Shown: piece by piece, positions 1 through 10,682 of the stretch
Layout: every line of letters begins with the position of its first letter
Position numbering within the stretch: position 1 is the first letter of the stretch
Assembly (NCBI GenBank): GCA_964016415.1
Contig: OZ024666.1
Coordinates: 3,267,310-3,331,309, forward strand
Source: Erwinia sp.
GTDB lineage: Bacteria > Pseudomonadota > Gammaproteobacteria > Enterobacterales > Enterobacteriaceae
DNA: 64,000 nucleotides
Direction: 5' to 3'
The notes under the pieces: generated by a model
Databases searched by the model: none
What the model was told of the DNA's origin: nothing
The model's input: the letters and a program-made list of their open reading frames with translations, nothing else
Program-made: the position numbers and the translations under genes

Positions 1-79
1 CAAAGTGTCCTATTTTGCACTCAGTACAGCATACTTATGTTTTCAAACAGTCATATCTGATTAACCCCCTGGAGGGAAA

Positions 80-1120
80 ATGGCACTGATGCACAACACG
101 CTGGCGAAATTCGTGGCAGTCACCCTTTCACTGAGCACCGTTTCAGCAATGGCGGCGACTAATCTGACAGGGGCTGGTGGTACGTTCCCGGCTCCGGTCT
201 ACAATAAATGGGCAGCAGAGTACAATACCAATACTGGTGTTCAGGTGAACTACCAGGGGATCGGCTCATCAGGCGGTGTTAAACAGATTATCGCCAAAAC
301 CGTCGATTTTGGTGCCTCTGATGCTCCAATGAAAGATGAGGATCTGGAAAAGAACGGTCTGTTTCAGTTTCCTACCGTAATTGGTGGTGTGGTACTGGCT
401 GTGAATATACCTGGTATTAAATCAGGTGATCTTACCCTCGATGGTAAGACTGTAGGTGATATCTATCTCGGGACCATCACTAAATGGAACGACCCGGCGA
501 TTGTTAAACTGAATCCGCACGCCAAATTACCTGATAGCAACATCAACGTTGTTCGTCGTGCAGATGGTTCCGGTACCTCTTTTGTCTTTACCAGCTACCT
601 GTCAAAAGTAAACAGCGACTGGAGTAGCAAGATTGGTAAAGGCAATACCGTTAACTGGCCGACCGGTTTGGGTGGAAAGGGTAACGACGGTGTAGCTGCT
701 TTTGTTCAGCGTCTTCCGGGATCAATTGGTTACGTTGAGTATGCTTATGCTAAACAGAACAACCTTGCCTATACAAAACTGATTGATGCTGATGGTAAAG
801 CAGTAGCTCCAAGTGAGAAGAGTTTCAGTGATGCGGCGAAAGGCGCTGACTGGAGCAAATCGTTCGCTCAGGATCTGACTTTCCAGAAAGGTGAAAATGC
901 CTGGCCTATTACGTCAACCACTTTCATTTTGATTCACAAAGAACAGGCTGATGCCGAAAAAGGCGCAACCGTGCTCAAGTTCTTTGACTGGGCTTACAAA
1001 AACGGTGCGAAAACTACAGCTGCACTGGACTATGCTTCTTTACCAGAGTCAGTGGTAAATGAAATCCGTGCTGCCTGGAAAAGTAATATCAAAGATAGCT
1101 CAGGTAAGGCATTATACTAA
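80..1120 (+). CDS. pstS: Phosphate ABC transporter periplasmic binding protein PstS
   Basis: Binds inorganic phosphate in the periplasm and delivers it to the PstCA channel. The 346-residue product equals the E. coli length. It starts with a Sec signal peptide (basic residue near the start, hydrophobic core, likely cleavage after A-M-A at about residue 25), followed by the mature start [15 protein letters not shown]. Phosphate-binding signatures are visible: [19 protein letters not shown] and [17 protein letters not shown] ribosome site lies just upstream of the ATG. It is the first gene of the pst-phoU operon and is separated from pstC by a strong hairpin, which usually lets PstS be made in excess over the membrane subunits. 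The promoter is probably mostly outside the window; I could not confirm a Pho box in the 79 bases present. Confidence 0.97.
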   Translation: MALMHNTLAKFVAVTLSLSTVSAMAATNLTGAGGTFPAPVYNKWAAEYNTNTGVQVNYQGIGSSGGVKQIIAKTVDFGASDAPMKDEDLEKNGLFQFPTVIGGVVLAVNIPGIKSGDLTLDGKTVGDIYLGTITKWNDPAIVKLNPHAKLPDSNINVVRRADGSGTSFVFTSYLSKVNSDWSSKIGKGNTVNWPTGLGGKGNDGVAAFVQRLPGSIGYVEYAYAKQNNLAYTKLIDADGKAVAPSEKSFSDAAKGADWSKSFAQDLTFQKGENAWPITSTTFILIHKEQADAEKGATVLKFFDWAYKNGAKTTAALDYASLPESVVNEIRAAWKSNIKDSSGKALY

Positions 1121-1157
1121 GCGGTAGCAAGGGTTATTTTCATGTACCCTTAATTTG

Positions 1158-1180
1158 TGAGGCGGCTTGATGCCGCCTCA
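1158..1180 (+). terminator. Perfect hairpin between pstS and pstC (attenuator or mRNA stabiliser)
   Basis: TGAGGCGGC and GCCGCCTCA form a perfect 9-bp stem around a 5-base loop. No T run follows, so complete termination is unlikely. In pst operons such an element partially terminates or protects the 3' end of pstS mRNA, giving more PstS than PstCAB; that role here is inferred. Confidence 0.6.
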
Positions 1181-1204
1181 ACACATCTAACATCCGAGAA
1201 TACT

Positions 1205-2167
1205 ATGGCCGCAATCAAGCCGACTATAAAAGCCCCCGGGAAAAATGGAGACATCATCTTTGGTGCGCTGGTTAAACTGGCAGCCTTGGTTGTGTTACTG
1301 CTTCTTGGTGGGATCATCGTATCGCTTATTTTCTCTTCCTGGCCGAGTATTCAAAAATTTGGATTCTCATTCCTGTGGACCAAAACATGGGATGCGCCTA
1401 ATGAAGAGTTTGGTGCTCTGGTACCTATCTACGGTACCCTGGTCACCTCTGTGATTGCACTATTGATTGCCGTGCCTGTGAGTTTCGGTATCGCTCTGTT
1501 TTTGACTGAACTGGCACCGGGGTGGTTACGTCGCCCGTTAGGCGTTGCGATTGAACTTCTCGCTGCGATTCCCAGTATTGTTTATGGTATGTGGGGGTTG
1601 TTTGTTTTTGCTCCACTGTTTGCGACCTATTTCCAGGCTCCGGTAGGTGACATCCTCTCGTCTGTGCCTATTGTGGGAGCGTTATTTTCTGGTCCGGCTT
1701 TCGGGATTGGTATTCTGGCTGCAGGTATTATCCTTGCTATCATGATTATCCCCTACATCGCCTCTGTGATGCGCGATGTGTTTGAACAGACGCCAGTGAT
1801 GATGAAAGAGTCAGCCTATGGTATTGGTTGTACAACATGGGAAGTTATCTGGCGCATTGTCTTGCCTTTCACCAAAAATGGGGTGATAGGCGGAATTATG
1901 CTGGGGTTGGGGCGCGCGCTGGGTGAGACTATGGCGGTGACCTTTATTATTGGAAATACCTATCAGCTTTCCAGTGCCTCATTATTTGAACCAGGTAATA
2001 GTATTACCTCTGCACTGGCTAACGAGTTTGCTGAAGCAGAATCGGGAGTACATACAGCGGCATTGATGGAATTAGGGCTCATTCTTTTTATTATTACGTT
2101 TATTGTGCTGGCTTGCTCTAAATTGATGATACTGAAACTCTCGAAAAACGAAGGTGCCCGTTCATGA
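1205..2167 (+). CDS. pstC: Phosphate ABC transporter permease PstC
   Basis: Inner-membrane permease subunit that pairs with PstA to form the phosphate channel. The ATG at 1205 begins [17 protein letters not shown], which aligns with the E. coli start and gives 320 residues. An in-frame start at 1157 would read through the pstS-pstC hairpin and is not credible. About six hydrophobic segments are visible, and the permease coupling loop contains the typical EAA-like stretch around [20 protein letters not shown]. The last four bases overlap pstA (ATGA), which suggests translational coupling. Confidence 0.96.
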   Translation: MAAIKPTIKAPGKNGDIIFGALVKLAALVVLLLLGGIIVSLIFSSWPSIQKFGFSFLWTKTWDAPNEEFGALVPIYGTLVTSVIALLIAVPVSFGIALFLTELAPGWLRRPLGVAIELLAAIPSIVYGMWGLFVFAPLFATYFQAPVGDILSSVPIVGALFSGPAFGIGILAAGIILAIMIIPYIASVMRDVFEQTPVMMKESAYGIGCTTWEVIWRIVLPFTKNGVIGGIMLGLGRALGETMAVTFIIGNTYQLSSASLFEPGNSITSALANEFAEAESGVHTAALMELGLILFIITFIVLACSKLMILKLSKNEGARS

Positions 2168-3051
2168 CATCCTCTGTTTTACACTCCAATCCAAAACTGG
2201 ATGCCACTCGCAGTAAAATGCAGACATGGCGGCGGATAAAAAATCGCATTGCGCTGACGCTTTCCATGCTGACAATGGCGTTTGGTTTATTCTGGTTAGT
2301 CTGGATCCTGTTCACTACCATCGCTCGTGGCATGGATGGTATGACCCTGTCTCTGTTTATCGAAAGCACTCCCCCACCCAGTACCGCTGGTGGTGGTCTG
2401 GCTAATGCGATTGTTGGTAGTGGATTACTGATTTTCTGGTCAACGGTGGTGGGTACACCATTGGGGATTCTGGCGGGTATCTATCTCGCAGAATATGGAC
2501 GAAAATCCTGGTTAGCCGAGGTGATTCGTTTCATTAACGACATTCTGTTGTCTGCGCCATCAATCGTTGTTGGTCTGTTTGTTTACACCGTTGTTGTGGC
2601 GCAAATGCAACACTTTTCGGGGCTGGCTGGTGTGATTGCACTGGCATTGTTGCAGATCCCAATTGTCATTCGTACTACTGAAAACATGATGAAGCTGGTG
2701 CCTGATAGTTTACGTGAGGCAGCTTATGCTCTGGGAACACCGAAGTGGAAAATGATCGCTTCTATCACCCTCAAAGCCTCTGTTTCAGGAATATTGACAG
2801 GTGTTTTGCTGGCGATTGCACGAATTGCCGGTGAAACCGCCCCACTGCTGTTTACGTCGCTCTCCAACCAGTTCTGGAGTACCGATATGATGCAGCCCCT
2901 GGCTAACCTGCCGGTGACCATTTTTAAATTCGCGATGAGTCCTTTCCCTGAGTGGCAAAGTCTGGCATGGGCGGGTGTTCTGCTCATTACCCTGTGCGTG
3001 TTGTTGCTCAATATCCTGGCTCGGGTAATTTTTTCGAAAAACAGACACTAA
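2164..3051 (+). CDS. pstA: Phosphate ABC transporter permease PstA
   Basis: Second channel subunit of the phosphate transporter, 295 residues (E. coli 296). It has an N-terminal cytoplasmic stretch, then several membrane segments, with the coupling-loop motif around [15 protein letters not shown]. The start codon overlaps the pstC stop. pstB follows after a 43-base gap with its own ribosome site. Confidence 0.96.
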   Translation: MTSSVLHSNPKLDATRSKMQTWRRIKNRIALTLSMLTMAFGLFWLVWILFTTIARGMDGMTLSLFIESTPPPSTAGGGLANAIVGSGLLIFWSTVVGTPLGILAGIYLAEYGRKSWLAEVIRFINDILLSAPSIVVGLFVYTVVVAQMQHFSGLAGVIALALLQIPIVIRTTENMMKLVPDSLREAAYALGTPKWKMIASITLKASVSGILTGVLLAIARIAGETAPLLFTSLSNQFWSTDMMQPLANLPVTIFKFAMSPFPEWQSLAWAGVLLITLCVLLLNILARVIFSKNRH

Positions 3052-3082
3052 TTAATAGCGCTGCTTACGGCGGCGCGAATAA

Positions 3083-3865
<783 letters not shown>

Positions 3866-3881
3866 TTTGTCGGAGAAAGAG

Positions 3882-4616
3882 ATGGACAGTTTAAACCTTA
3901 ATAAACATATCTCCGGTCAGTTCAATGCTGAACTGGAGCACATCCGTACCCAGGTGATGACCATGGGCGGGTTGGTTGAGAAACAACTGACTGACGCAAT
4001 CACTGCGATGCACAATAAAGATGGTGAGCTGGCTCAACGCGTGATTGATGGCGACCAGGCCGTGAACATGATGGAAGTGTCGATTGACGAAGCCTGTGTA
4101 CGTATCATTGCAAAGCGACAGCCTACCGCCAGTGACTTACGCCTGGTGATGGCCATCATCAAAACCATTTCAGAACTGGAAAGAATTGGAGATGTTGCAG
4201 AAAAAATCAGCCGCACAGCGCTGGAAAAATTTGGACAGCAGCATCAGGCGTTACTGGTAAGTCTTGAATCGCTAGGTAATCACACTGTACAAATGCTACA
4301 TGATGTACTGGATGCCTTTGCCCGTATGGATCTCAATGCCGCTATCGAGATCTATCGGGAAGATAAAAAAGTCGATCAGGAGTATGAGGGGATAGTTCGC
4401 CAGCTGATGACTTATATGATGGAAGACCCTCGTACTATTCCGAGCGTTTTAACAGCGTTATTCTGTGCCCGGGCGATTGAACGAATTGGTGACCGTTGTC
4501 AGAATATTTGTGAGATCATTTTTTATTTCGTCAAAGGGCAGGATTTTCGTCATGTTGGTGGTGATCAGCTGGACAAATTGCTGACCGGGGACGAAAACGG
4601 CAGCCATCCTGCATGA
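3882..4616 (+). CDS. phoU: Phosphate signalling protein PhoU
   Basis: Negative regulator that links the Pst transporter to the PhoR-PhoB two-component system and prevents excess phosphate uptake. The ATG at 3882 begins [14 protein letters not shown], identical to the E. coli start, and gives 244 residues made of two three-helix repeats with the metal-binding E-x-x-x-D patterns [12 protein letters not shown] and [12 protein letters not shown]. An open frame extends upstream inside pstB, but the GGAGAAAGAG ribosome site and the alignment support 3882. A rho-independent terminator follows. Confidence 0.96.
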   Translation: MDSLNLNKHISGQFNAELEHIRTQVMTMGGLVEKQLTDAITAMHNKDGELAQRVIDGDQAVNMMEVSIDEACVRIIAKRQPTASDLRLVMAIIKTISELERIGDVAEKISRTALEKFGQQHQALLVSLESLGNHTVQMLHDVLDAFARMDLNAAIEIYREDKKVDQEYEGIVRQLMTYMMEDPRTIPSVLTALFCARAIERIGDRCQNICEIIFYFVKGQDFRHVGGDQLDKLLTGDENGSHPA

Positions 4617-4621
4617 GTGAT

Positions 4622-4655
4622 GGGCCAGCTCATGCTGGCCCGTTTCCCTTTGTTT
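4622..4655 (+). terminator. Rho-independent terminator of the pst-phoU operon
   Basis: GGGCCAGC (4622-4629), a TCAT loop and GCTGGCCC (4634-4641) form a perfect 8-bp GC-rich stem. It is followed by a pyrimidine-rich tail (GTTTCCCTTTGTTT). Confidence 0.8.
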
Positions 4656-4668
4656 GTATGTTTTTCGA

Positions 4669-4697
4669 TTGGAATGCCCTTCTGTGCGCTCTATACT
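4669..4697 (+). promoter_or_regulatory. Candidate sigma-70 promoter for the MFS gene
   Basis: TTGGAA (4669-4674), a 17-base spacer and TATACT (4692-4697) lie 31 bases upstream of the ATG at 4728, just after the phoU terminator. Match by eye only. Confidence 0.5.
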
Positions 4698-4727
4698 TGG
4701 CACACATTTTTTTGACAGGGAATTTCC

Positions 4728-5963
4728 ATGACTATCAAGACGCCTCATAAAGGCGCTACGCCAGGTAAAGCCATGCTGGCCGCTGTGAGTGGTTATGCAA
4801 TGGATGGTTTTGATTTGCTAATCCTCGGCTTTATGCTCCCCGCAATCAGTTTATCATTACATCTCGATTCTTCTCAGGCCGGCTCTCTGGTGACCTGGAC
4901 CCTCATTGGTGCAGTTATCGGCGGGATTATCTTTGGTCACCTCAGTGACAGATTAGGTCGTATTCGTGTACTGACCTTCACTATCCTGATGTTTTCTGTT
5001 TTTACCGGATTATGTGCCGTCGCCCAGGGATACTGGGACTTGCTGACCTATCGGACCCTTGCGGGTATGGGATTAGGGGGTGAGTTTGGTATTGGTATGG
5101 CGCTGATCGCTGAAACTTGGCCGGCTAAAAAAAGAAATCGCGCATCAGCGTGGGTGGGAATGGGGTGGCAGTTAGGTGTCTTGCTGGCCGCTTTTCTTAC
5201 TCCTCTGCTATTAGAGTTTATTGACTGGCGCGGTGTCTTTCTTGTTGGATTGCTGCCCGCGCTGCTTTCTTTTTTGATTCGTAAAGGAATGGGCGAGCCT
5301 GAAGAATTTACCCGGCAGGTTAAACAGCAAACGGAAATATCCTTTCTTGATCGACTGAAATTATTGTTTAAGGACAGAGCAACAGGTAAAGCCAGTATTG
5401 GTATTTTCATACTCTGCTCAGTACAAAATTTTGGCTATTACGGATTGATGATTTGGATGCCTACCTATCTCTCTTCAAGTTTTGAATTTTCTCTCACTAA
5501 ATCAGGACTGTGGACTGCGGTGACCGTGGTAGGGATGACTTTCGGTATTTGGTTATTTGGTGTACTGGCTGATCGTTTCGCCAGATGGAAAATTTTCCTT
5601 TTGTACCAGGTCGGTGCCGTTGTGATGGTTTTTGTTTATGCACAATTGAAAGATCCGACGGTTATGCTGTTTGCTGGTGCTTTGATGGGGATGTTTGTTA
5701 ATGGCATGATTGGTGGGTATGGGGCGTTAATATCGGATACTTACCCGGTAGAAGTCAGAGCAACCGCACAGAATGTATTGTTCAATCTTGGCCGTGGTGT
5801 AGGTGGTTTTGGCCCGCTGGCCATTGGTCTGCTGATGGATGAGTGGTCTTTTGTGGTAGCGATCAGTTTGCTGGCGCTGATCTATCTGCTGGATGTTATC
5901 GCGACACTGTTCTTAGTACCTAAAAATCAGAGTAATGATGACCGATTGGGTGCGATAGGCTAA
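4728..5963 (+). CDS. Major facilitator superfamily transporter, substrate unknown
   Basis: A 411-residue membrane protein with twelve predicted membrane helices and the MFS signature between helices 2 and 3 (GHLSDRLGRIR), repeated in weaker form near the middle (GVLADRFARWK). The helix 4-5 region RTLAGMGLGGEFGIGMALIAE resembles metabolite:H+ symporters of the aromatic acid/sialate type (PcaK, NanT, ShiA relatives). The substrate cannot be read from the sequence. It stands alone between the pst operon terminator and a broken cyclase gene, with its own promoter candidate. Confidence 0.8.
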   Translation: MTIKTPHKGATPGKAMLAAVSGYAMDGFDLLILGFMLPAISLSLHLDSSQAGSLVTWTLIGAVIGGIIFGHLSDRLGRIRVLTFTILMFSVFTGLCAVAQGYWDLLTYRTLAGMGLGGEFGIGMALIAETWPAKKRNRASAWVGMGWQLGVLLAAFLTPLLLEFIDWRGVFLVGLLPALLSFLIRKGMGEPEEFTRQVKQQTEISFLDRLKLLFKDRATGKASIGIFILCSVQNFGYYGLMIWMPTYLSSSFEFSLTKSGLWTAVTVVGMTFGIWLFGVLADRFARWKIFLLYQVGAVVMVFVYAQLKDPTVMLFAGALMGMFVNGMIGGYGALISDTYPVEVRATAQNVLFNLGRGVGGFGPLAIGLLMDEWSFVVAISLLALIYLLDVIATLFLVPKNQSNDDRLGAIG

Positions 5964-5974
5964 ACCATATAAGT

Positions 5975-6018
5975 TAACAGACCTGTTGCGTGGGCTATTG
6001 AAGCGCCCGGGTCTGTTA
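5975..6018. terminator. Inverted repeat between the MFS gene and the broken cyclase gene
   Basis: TAACAGACC (5975-5983) pairs perfectly with GGTCTGTTA (6010-6018), with a nested GGGC/GCCC pair inside. It lies between convergent genes, so it may end transcription from both sides. No clear T run. Confidence 0.4.
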
Positions 6019-6036
6019 CCTTTGATGTGCTTCCTG

Positions 6037-7295
6037 TTATTCTGCCCACACTACTTTGTTTCTTCCTGTCCTTTTTGCCTCATACAGTGCTGCATCAGCG
6101 CGTTCAATCAGTAGCTGCAATGTTTCTTCTTTTTTCAACTCAGCAACGCCAAGAGAGAGTGTTACCGGGCTGATCTGGTCGGGTTTCATCTCTTAAACGC
6201 CTTTGCGAATACGTTCTGCAAGGAGGATACCTTGCTTCAGAGAGCTGTCAGGAATGATAATTAAAAACTCTTCCCCTCCCCAGCGCACGGCAATATCTTT
6301 TTCCCGGATGAGGTTCTCCACCATATCCGCCAGGCTTTTTAAAACACTATCCCCGGCAGTATGTCCATAATGGTCATTGATAGATTTGAAATGATCGATG
6401 TCGCAGATCATAAGACAGAAGCGTATCCCGGAGAAGTGGAATGCATTGACGTGTTGCTCGAGAGCTTGCTCGCCGGCACGACGGTTATACAATCCGGTGA
6501 GAGGATCCCGGTTTGCTATTTCACGTAGTTTTTTTCGCGCACGACTCGTTCACTGACATCACGGCTGATGCTGACATAATGCGTGATATCACCTTTGCTA
6601 TTTAGCAGGGCCGAAATACTTTGCTCTGTATAAAAAACAGAACCGTTACGGTGTTTATTAGTGAAAATGGTGCGTAACACTTTATTCTTTTGCTGACTCT
6701 TTTTGAAATGTACGAAAAACGCTTCATCATGGTTTGTTGAATGCAATATACTGGTTTTCTTACCGATAATATCGTCAATCTCATAACCGGTCAGCAGATG
6801 GAAAGCTTCATTGGCAAAGACGATAGTTGATGAACGATCAGTGATAAAAACAGGGTCGGGCGCAACATTTAACGCCTGAGCCAGCAGGTCACGATCCTGT
6901 TCGATACAAATCCGCTGGCTTATATTCTGCTGCACGGAAACAAAGTGGGTAACGGTGTCAGATTTATCACGAACCGGTGAGATATTCCATTGTACAACGT
7001 AGCTGCTACCATCCGACCGGTAGTTCACTGTTGATCCTTCAAAAAAGCGATGTTCTTTCAGACACTCTCTTACACGTTGAATGACCTCTGGATCAGTATC
7101 ATCCCCCTGTAAAATATGCGGAGATTTTCCCAATAATTGCTCAAGAGAATAACCTGTCATTGCACAAAATGCCGGATTGGCATAGACAATAAACGGCCCG
7201 CCATCGGTCATTTTGGCATCAGTAATAAGCACTGCATTGTAGGATTGCGCAACCGCAGCCTCGAGCAGTGCTAAACGTTGGTCAGAACGACTCAT
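6037..7295 (-). pseudogene. PAS-PAS-GGDEF diguanylate cyclase, broken by a frameshift and a nonsense codon
   Basis: The intact ancestor would have made c-di-GMP under control of two PAS sensor domains. Reading from the ATG at 7295 (behind a GGAG site): PAS 1 (about residues 10-125, VYANPAFCAMTGYSLEQLLG), PAS 2 (about 130-255, FANEAFHLLTGYEIDDIIG), then a GGDEF domain starting REIANRDPLTGLYNRR and carrying an active-site RWGGEEF. Two lesions are visible. At 6526-6535 the frame is lost at a run of seven A on the coding strand; eight would restore EKKLREIANRDPLTG. At about 6193-6195 an in-frame TAA splits the GGDEF domain, and the rest (TLSLGVAELKKEET to KVVWAE) stays open to the stop at 6037. 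The homopolymer lesion alone could be sequencing error or slippage, but the second one makes loss of function likely. Confidence 0.85.
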
Positions 7296-7845
7296 ATGTT
7301 TTATCTCCACCCTGTCCCGGTCTGCTGGTGATTATCTGGTTGTCGGTGAAGTAATCTGCTCCCGTTTGTTTGGAAAACACAGTGAAACCAGAGGCGATAC
7401 CCAGGGTACAACTTTGTATAGTGTGTAACAGTAAGTCTCTTTCAGACTCAATCTTCGCTGTTTGAGAGGGTTTTTCCCTTAAAAGCCTGACATCAATTCC
7501 TTGTCGGGTCGCAATAATCGTCAATGAAAAATAACGCGATGAACCGTATACAGTATAGACTGTTTTACATAGGTTTTTTTTTATTCAATTTACTTCAAGT
7601 TATTGTTATCTATAATTTTTTGTTTTTTTTATCTCATTATTAAGGTTTTTTAGGGTTATTTTTGGTTTGATTCAGTCATAAATGGTGTAAAAAAAGTCAA
7701 ATATTGAGGGTAAATAAAAAGACAAAGTCCCACGGTAAGGTGACTTAGGTAGGCCGAACGCGCTCCATCTGCAGTGAATGAAGCTAAGGGTGTTATTTTA
7801 CGTTACGATAGGAGAAAACTTTTTCTCATTATTGGAAGGGTCACA
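7296..7845. other. AT-rich gap upstream of adeP and of the broken cyclase
   Basis: The stretch 7550-7730 is very AT-rich with long T and A runs. An 80-codon minus-strand frame (7282-7524) overlaps the cyclase start; I do not recognise its product and cannot say whether it is real. Promoters for both flanking genes must lie here. I found no convincing -35/-10 pair or PurR-type operator. Confidence 0.5.
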
Positions 7846-9159
7846 ATGCATACTCCCGGTCTTTTACAACGGATGTTCAAATTGCAGGAGCATGGTACGA
7901 CAGCGAAAACAGAAGTGATCGCTGGCTTCACTACTTTTTTTACGATGGTGTATATCGTCTTTGTTAATCCACAAATTCTGGGTATAGCCGGGATGGATAC
8001 TCAGGCGGTATTCGTTACCACCTGCCTGATTGCAGCACTCGGAAGCATTTTAATGGGGCTGGTTGCTAATCTGCCTGTCGCGCTGGCTCCTGCCATGGGA
8101 TTAAATGCATTTTTTGCTTTCGTTGTTGTCGGAGCGATGGGCATCTCCTGGCAGACAGGAATGGGGACTATCTTCTGGGGTGCGCTTGGTCTATTCGTAT
8201 TAACGCTGTTACGCGTACGCTACTGGTTGATTGCCAGTATCCCACTGAGTCTGCGGGTAGGAATCAGTGCGGGTATTGGTTTGTTTATTGCCATGATTGG
8301 TCTCAAAAACGCGGGTATCGTGGTTGCCAATAAAGAAACATTGATGGCGATTGGTGATTTAACTTCTCATAGTGTATTACTGGGTGCACTGGGATTTTTC
8401 ATCATAGCTATCCTCGCTTCCCGTCAGGTTCATCTGGCAGTCCTTATTGCTATTGTGGTCACCACGGCTATCGGAGTGATGTTAGGTGATGTGAAATGGC
8501 AAGGCATCTTCTCTGCTCCTACTGGAGTGACATCAATTCTGGGTCAGGTCGATTTGGCGGGTTCTTTTAACATGGGCATGGCGGGGATCATCTTCTCATT
8601 CATGCTGGTTAATCTGTTTGATTCCTCGGGTACCTTGATTGGTGTAACGGACAAAGCGGGACTGACTGACGATAAAGGACGGTTTCCCCGTATGAAGCAG
8701 GCCTTGTATGTCGACAGTGTCAGTTCAGTCACCGGAGCCTATTTGGGCACCTCTTCGGTTACCGCCTATATAGAGAGTTCTTCAGGTGTTGCCATTGGCG
8801 GAAGAACCGGTCTGGTAGCCGTTGTAACCGGAATCTTATTTCTGCTGGTCATGTTCCTTTCACCACTGGCGAAAATGGTGCCACCGTATGCTGCGGCGGG
8901 TGCTCTGATTTATGTTGGGGTGCTGATGACATCCAGTCTGGTACGGGTAAAGTGGGATGACCTTACAGAAGCTGTTCCGGCATTTCTGACGGCTGTAATG
9001 ATGCCTTTCACCTTCTCGATTACTGAGGGCATAGCGTTGGGCTTTATTGCTTATTGTGTAATGAAGCTGGGAAGCGGACGCTGGCGTGAGATGAATCCTT
9101 GTGTGCTGGTAGTGGCACTCTTGTTTATCTTAAAGATAGTGTTTATTGACAGCCACTAA
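7846..9159 (+). CDS. adeP: Adenine permease AdeP (NCS2 family)
   Basis: High-affinity adenine:H+ symporter of the inner membrane, 437 residues. The ATG at 7846 begins MHTPGLLQRMFKLQEHGTTA, preceded by GGAAGGG; an upstream in-frame start at 7774 lacks a ribosome site. The family fingerprints GFTTFFTMVYIVFVNPQIL, LAPAMGLNAFFAF and GTSSVTAYIESSSGVAIGG are all intact. The gene keeps its E. coli neighbourhood between the phoU side and mnmE. It could be the paralogue adeQ, but the match to AdeP and the position favour adeP. Confidence 0.9.
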   Translation: MHTPGLLQRMFKLQEHGTTAKTEVIAGFTTFFTMVYIVFVNPQILGIAGMDTQAVFVTTCLIAALGSILMGLVANLPVALAPAMGLNAFFAFVVVGAMGISWQTGMGTIFWGALGLFVLTLLRVRYWLIASIPLSLRVGISAGIGLFIAMIGLKNAGIVVANKETLMAIGDLTSHSVLLGALGFFIIAILASRQVHLAVLIAIVVTTAIGVMLGDVKWQGIFSAPTGVTSILGQVDLAGSFNMGMAGIIFSFMLVNLFDSSGTLIGVTDKAGLTDDKGRFPRMKQALYVDSVSSVTGAYLGTSSVTAYIESSSGVAIGGRTGLVAVVTGILFLLVMFLSPLAKMVPPYAAAGALIYVGVLMTSSLVRVKWDDLTEAVPAFLTAVMMPFTFSITEGIALGFIAYCVMKLGSGRWREMNPCVLVVALLFILKIVFIDSH

Positions 9160-9181
9160 GAACTGGACACGGTATGATATT

Positions 9182-9227
9182 TATCACCGGGTCAGTGACA
9201 CATCGTGTGACATGGGACCCGGTGATA
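9182..9227. terminator. 12-bp perfect inverted repeat between convergent adeP and mnmE
   Basis: TATCACCGGGTC (9182-9193) and GACCCGGTGATA (9216-9227) are perfect complements with 22 bases between them, which include a small ACAC-ATC-GTGT stem. There is no T run. Its position between two convergent stops suggests a bidirectional terminator. Confidence 0.5.
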
Positions 9228-9231
9228 GTAC

Positions 9232-10596
9232 TCACTTACCAATGCAAAAACTGGAGAAGATGCGGCCTAGCAGATCATCAGAAGTAAACTCTCCGGTAAT
9301 TTCACTTAATGTGTGTTGCGCAAGACGTAACTCCTCAGCCAGCAGTTCTCCGGCTTGTGCACTTATTAATGCCGTTTTGCCTTGCATCAGATGATTTGCC
9401 GCACTTTCAAGAGCCTGCAAATGGCGGCGGCGAGCAAGAAATCCGCCTTCCATATGAGTGGTATAGCCCATACTCTGTTTCAGATGCTCCCTGAGCAAGT
9501 CAACGCCTTCCCCTGTTCTGGCTGAGAGGCGAATCAGTGAGTAACCATTCACTTCTTCTGTTTCGAGCGATTCTTCAGTTATATCAACTTTATTACGAAT
9601 AACGGTGACAGGGATCGAAGCCGGAACCCGGCTGATAAAGTCAGACCAAATCATTGCTGGATCTGTAGCCGTGGTGGTGGTGCCATCCACCATCAACAAT
9701 AAACGATCAGCCTGTTCGATTTCATGCCATGCCCGGGCAATACCAATGCGTTCGACTTCATCACCTGCTTCGCGTAATCCCGCAGTATCAATAATATGCA
9801 GTGGCATGCCATCAAGGTGTATCTGTTCACGTAATACATCACGGGTGGTACCTGCTATCTCGGTGACGATAGCCGCCTCACGCCCAGCCAGTGCATTCAA
9901 CAGGCTGGATTTCCCGGCATTCGGACGGCCAGCAATCACGACTTTCATCCCTTCACGTAACAGACTTCCCTGATGGGCCTGCTGGCGAACGTCATCCAGT
10001 TGTGTGATAACCTGATTGAGTTGTGCTTCAATTTTACCGTCAGAGAGAAAATCAATCTCTTCGTCAGGAAAATCAATCGCCGCCTCCACATAGATACGCA
10101 GATGAATAAGCATTTCGACTAATTGATCGATGTGCTGTGAAAAAGCACCTTGTAGTGAGTTGAGCGCAGAACGCGCAGCCTGTTCAGTACTGGCATCAAT
10201 TAAATCTACAATGGCTTCCGCCTGAGCTAAATCTAGTTTGTCGTTGAGAAAAGCGCGTTCAGAAAACTCACCTGGGCGGGCAATGCGTACGTTGGGAAGG
10301 GCTGCAATTCGTTTTAGTAGCAAATCCATGATGACCGGGCCACCATGCCCCTGTAATTCCAGCACATTCTCACCGGTAAAAGAGTGCGGGGCGGGAAACC
10401 ATAATGCAATACCCTGATCAAGCACTGAACCATCACTGTCGAAAAAAGGTACATAGTTAGCATGGCGCGGCGCTGGGCACTTACCGAGTAACGCTGTGGC
10501 TACTTCTGCTGCATAGTTACCAGATACTCTGATGATCCCAACACCACCACGGCCAGGAGGGGTTGCCTGTGCAACAATTGTGTCACTGTGGCTCAT
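9232..10596 (-). CDS. mnmE: tRNA U34 modification GTPase MnmE (TrmE)
   Basis: With MnmG it makes the 5-carboxymethylaminomethyl group on wobble uridine of several tRNAs. 454 residues, the E. coli length. The N-terminal tetrahydrofolate-binding domain begins [20 protein letters not shown]. The G domain in the middle has G1 [10 protein letters not shown]2 IAGTTRD, G3 DTAGL and G4 NKVD. The C-terminus ends in the conserved FCIGK with the catalytic cysteine. It lies downstream of yidC on the same strand, with a terminator hairpin between them. Confidence 0.97.
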   Translation of the reverse strand: MSHSDTIVAQATPPGRGGVGIIRVSGNYAAEVATALLGKCPAPRHANYVPFFDSDGSVLDQGIALWFPAPHSFTGENVLELQGHGGPVIMDLLLKRIAALPNVRIARPGEFSERAFLNDKLDLAQAEAIVDLIDASTEQAARSALNSLQGAFSQHIDQLVEMLIHLRIYVEAAIDFPDEEIDFLSDGKIEAQLNQVITQLDDVRQQAHQGSLLREGMKVVIAGRPNAGKSSLLNALAGREAAIVTEIAGTTRDVLREQIHLDGMPLHIIDTAGLREAGDEVERIGIARAWHEIEQADRLLLMVDGTTTTATDPAMIWSDFISRVPASIPVTVIRNKVDITEESLETEEVNGYSLIRLSARTGEGVDLLREHLKQSMGYTTHMEGGFLARRRHLQALESAANHLMQGKTALISAQAGELLAEELRLAQHTLSEITGEFTSDDLLGRIFSSFCIGK

Positions 10597-10615
10597 GATA
10601 ACCTCATTTTAAAGA

Positions 10616-10642
10616 CAAAAAAGGCGGTCTGCTGACCGCCTT
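10616..10642 (-). terminator. Rho-independent terminator downstream of yidC
   Basis: Read on the minus strand, AAGGCGGTC, an AGCA loop and GACCGCCTT form a perfect 9-bp stem followed by a T tract (TTTTGT). It separates the rpmH-rnpA-yidD-yidC transcript from mnmE. Confidence 0.8.
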
Positions 10643-10682
10643 ATTATTCTGTTTACCGCAAAGTTGTAGCGGTACTCACTAA

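Noticed and set aside
1-79. Pho box upstream of pstS
   Set aside because: Fragments such as CAGTCATATCTG resemble part of the consensus, but no two-unit Pho box is complete in the visible 79 bases; it may lie beyond the window edge.
7282-7524. 80-codon minus-strand gene upstream of the cyclase
   Set aside because: Not recognised, overlaps the cyclase start, no clear ribosome site; noted in the intergenic entry only.
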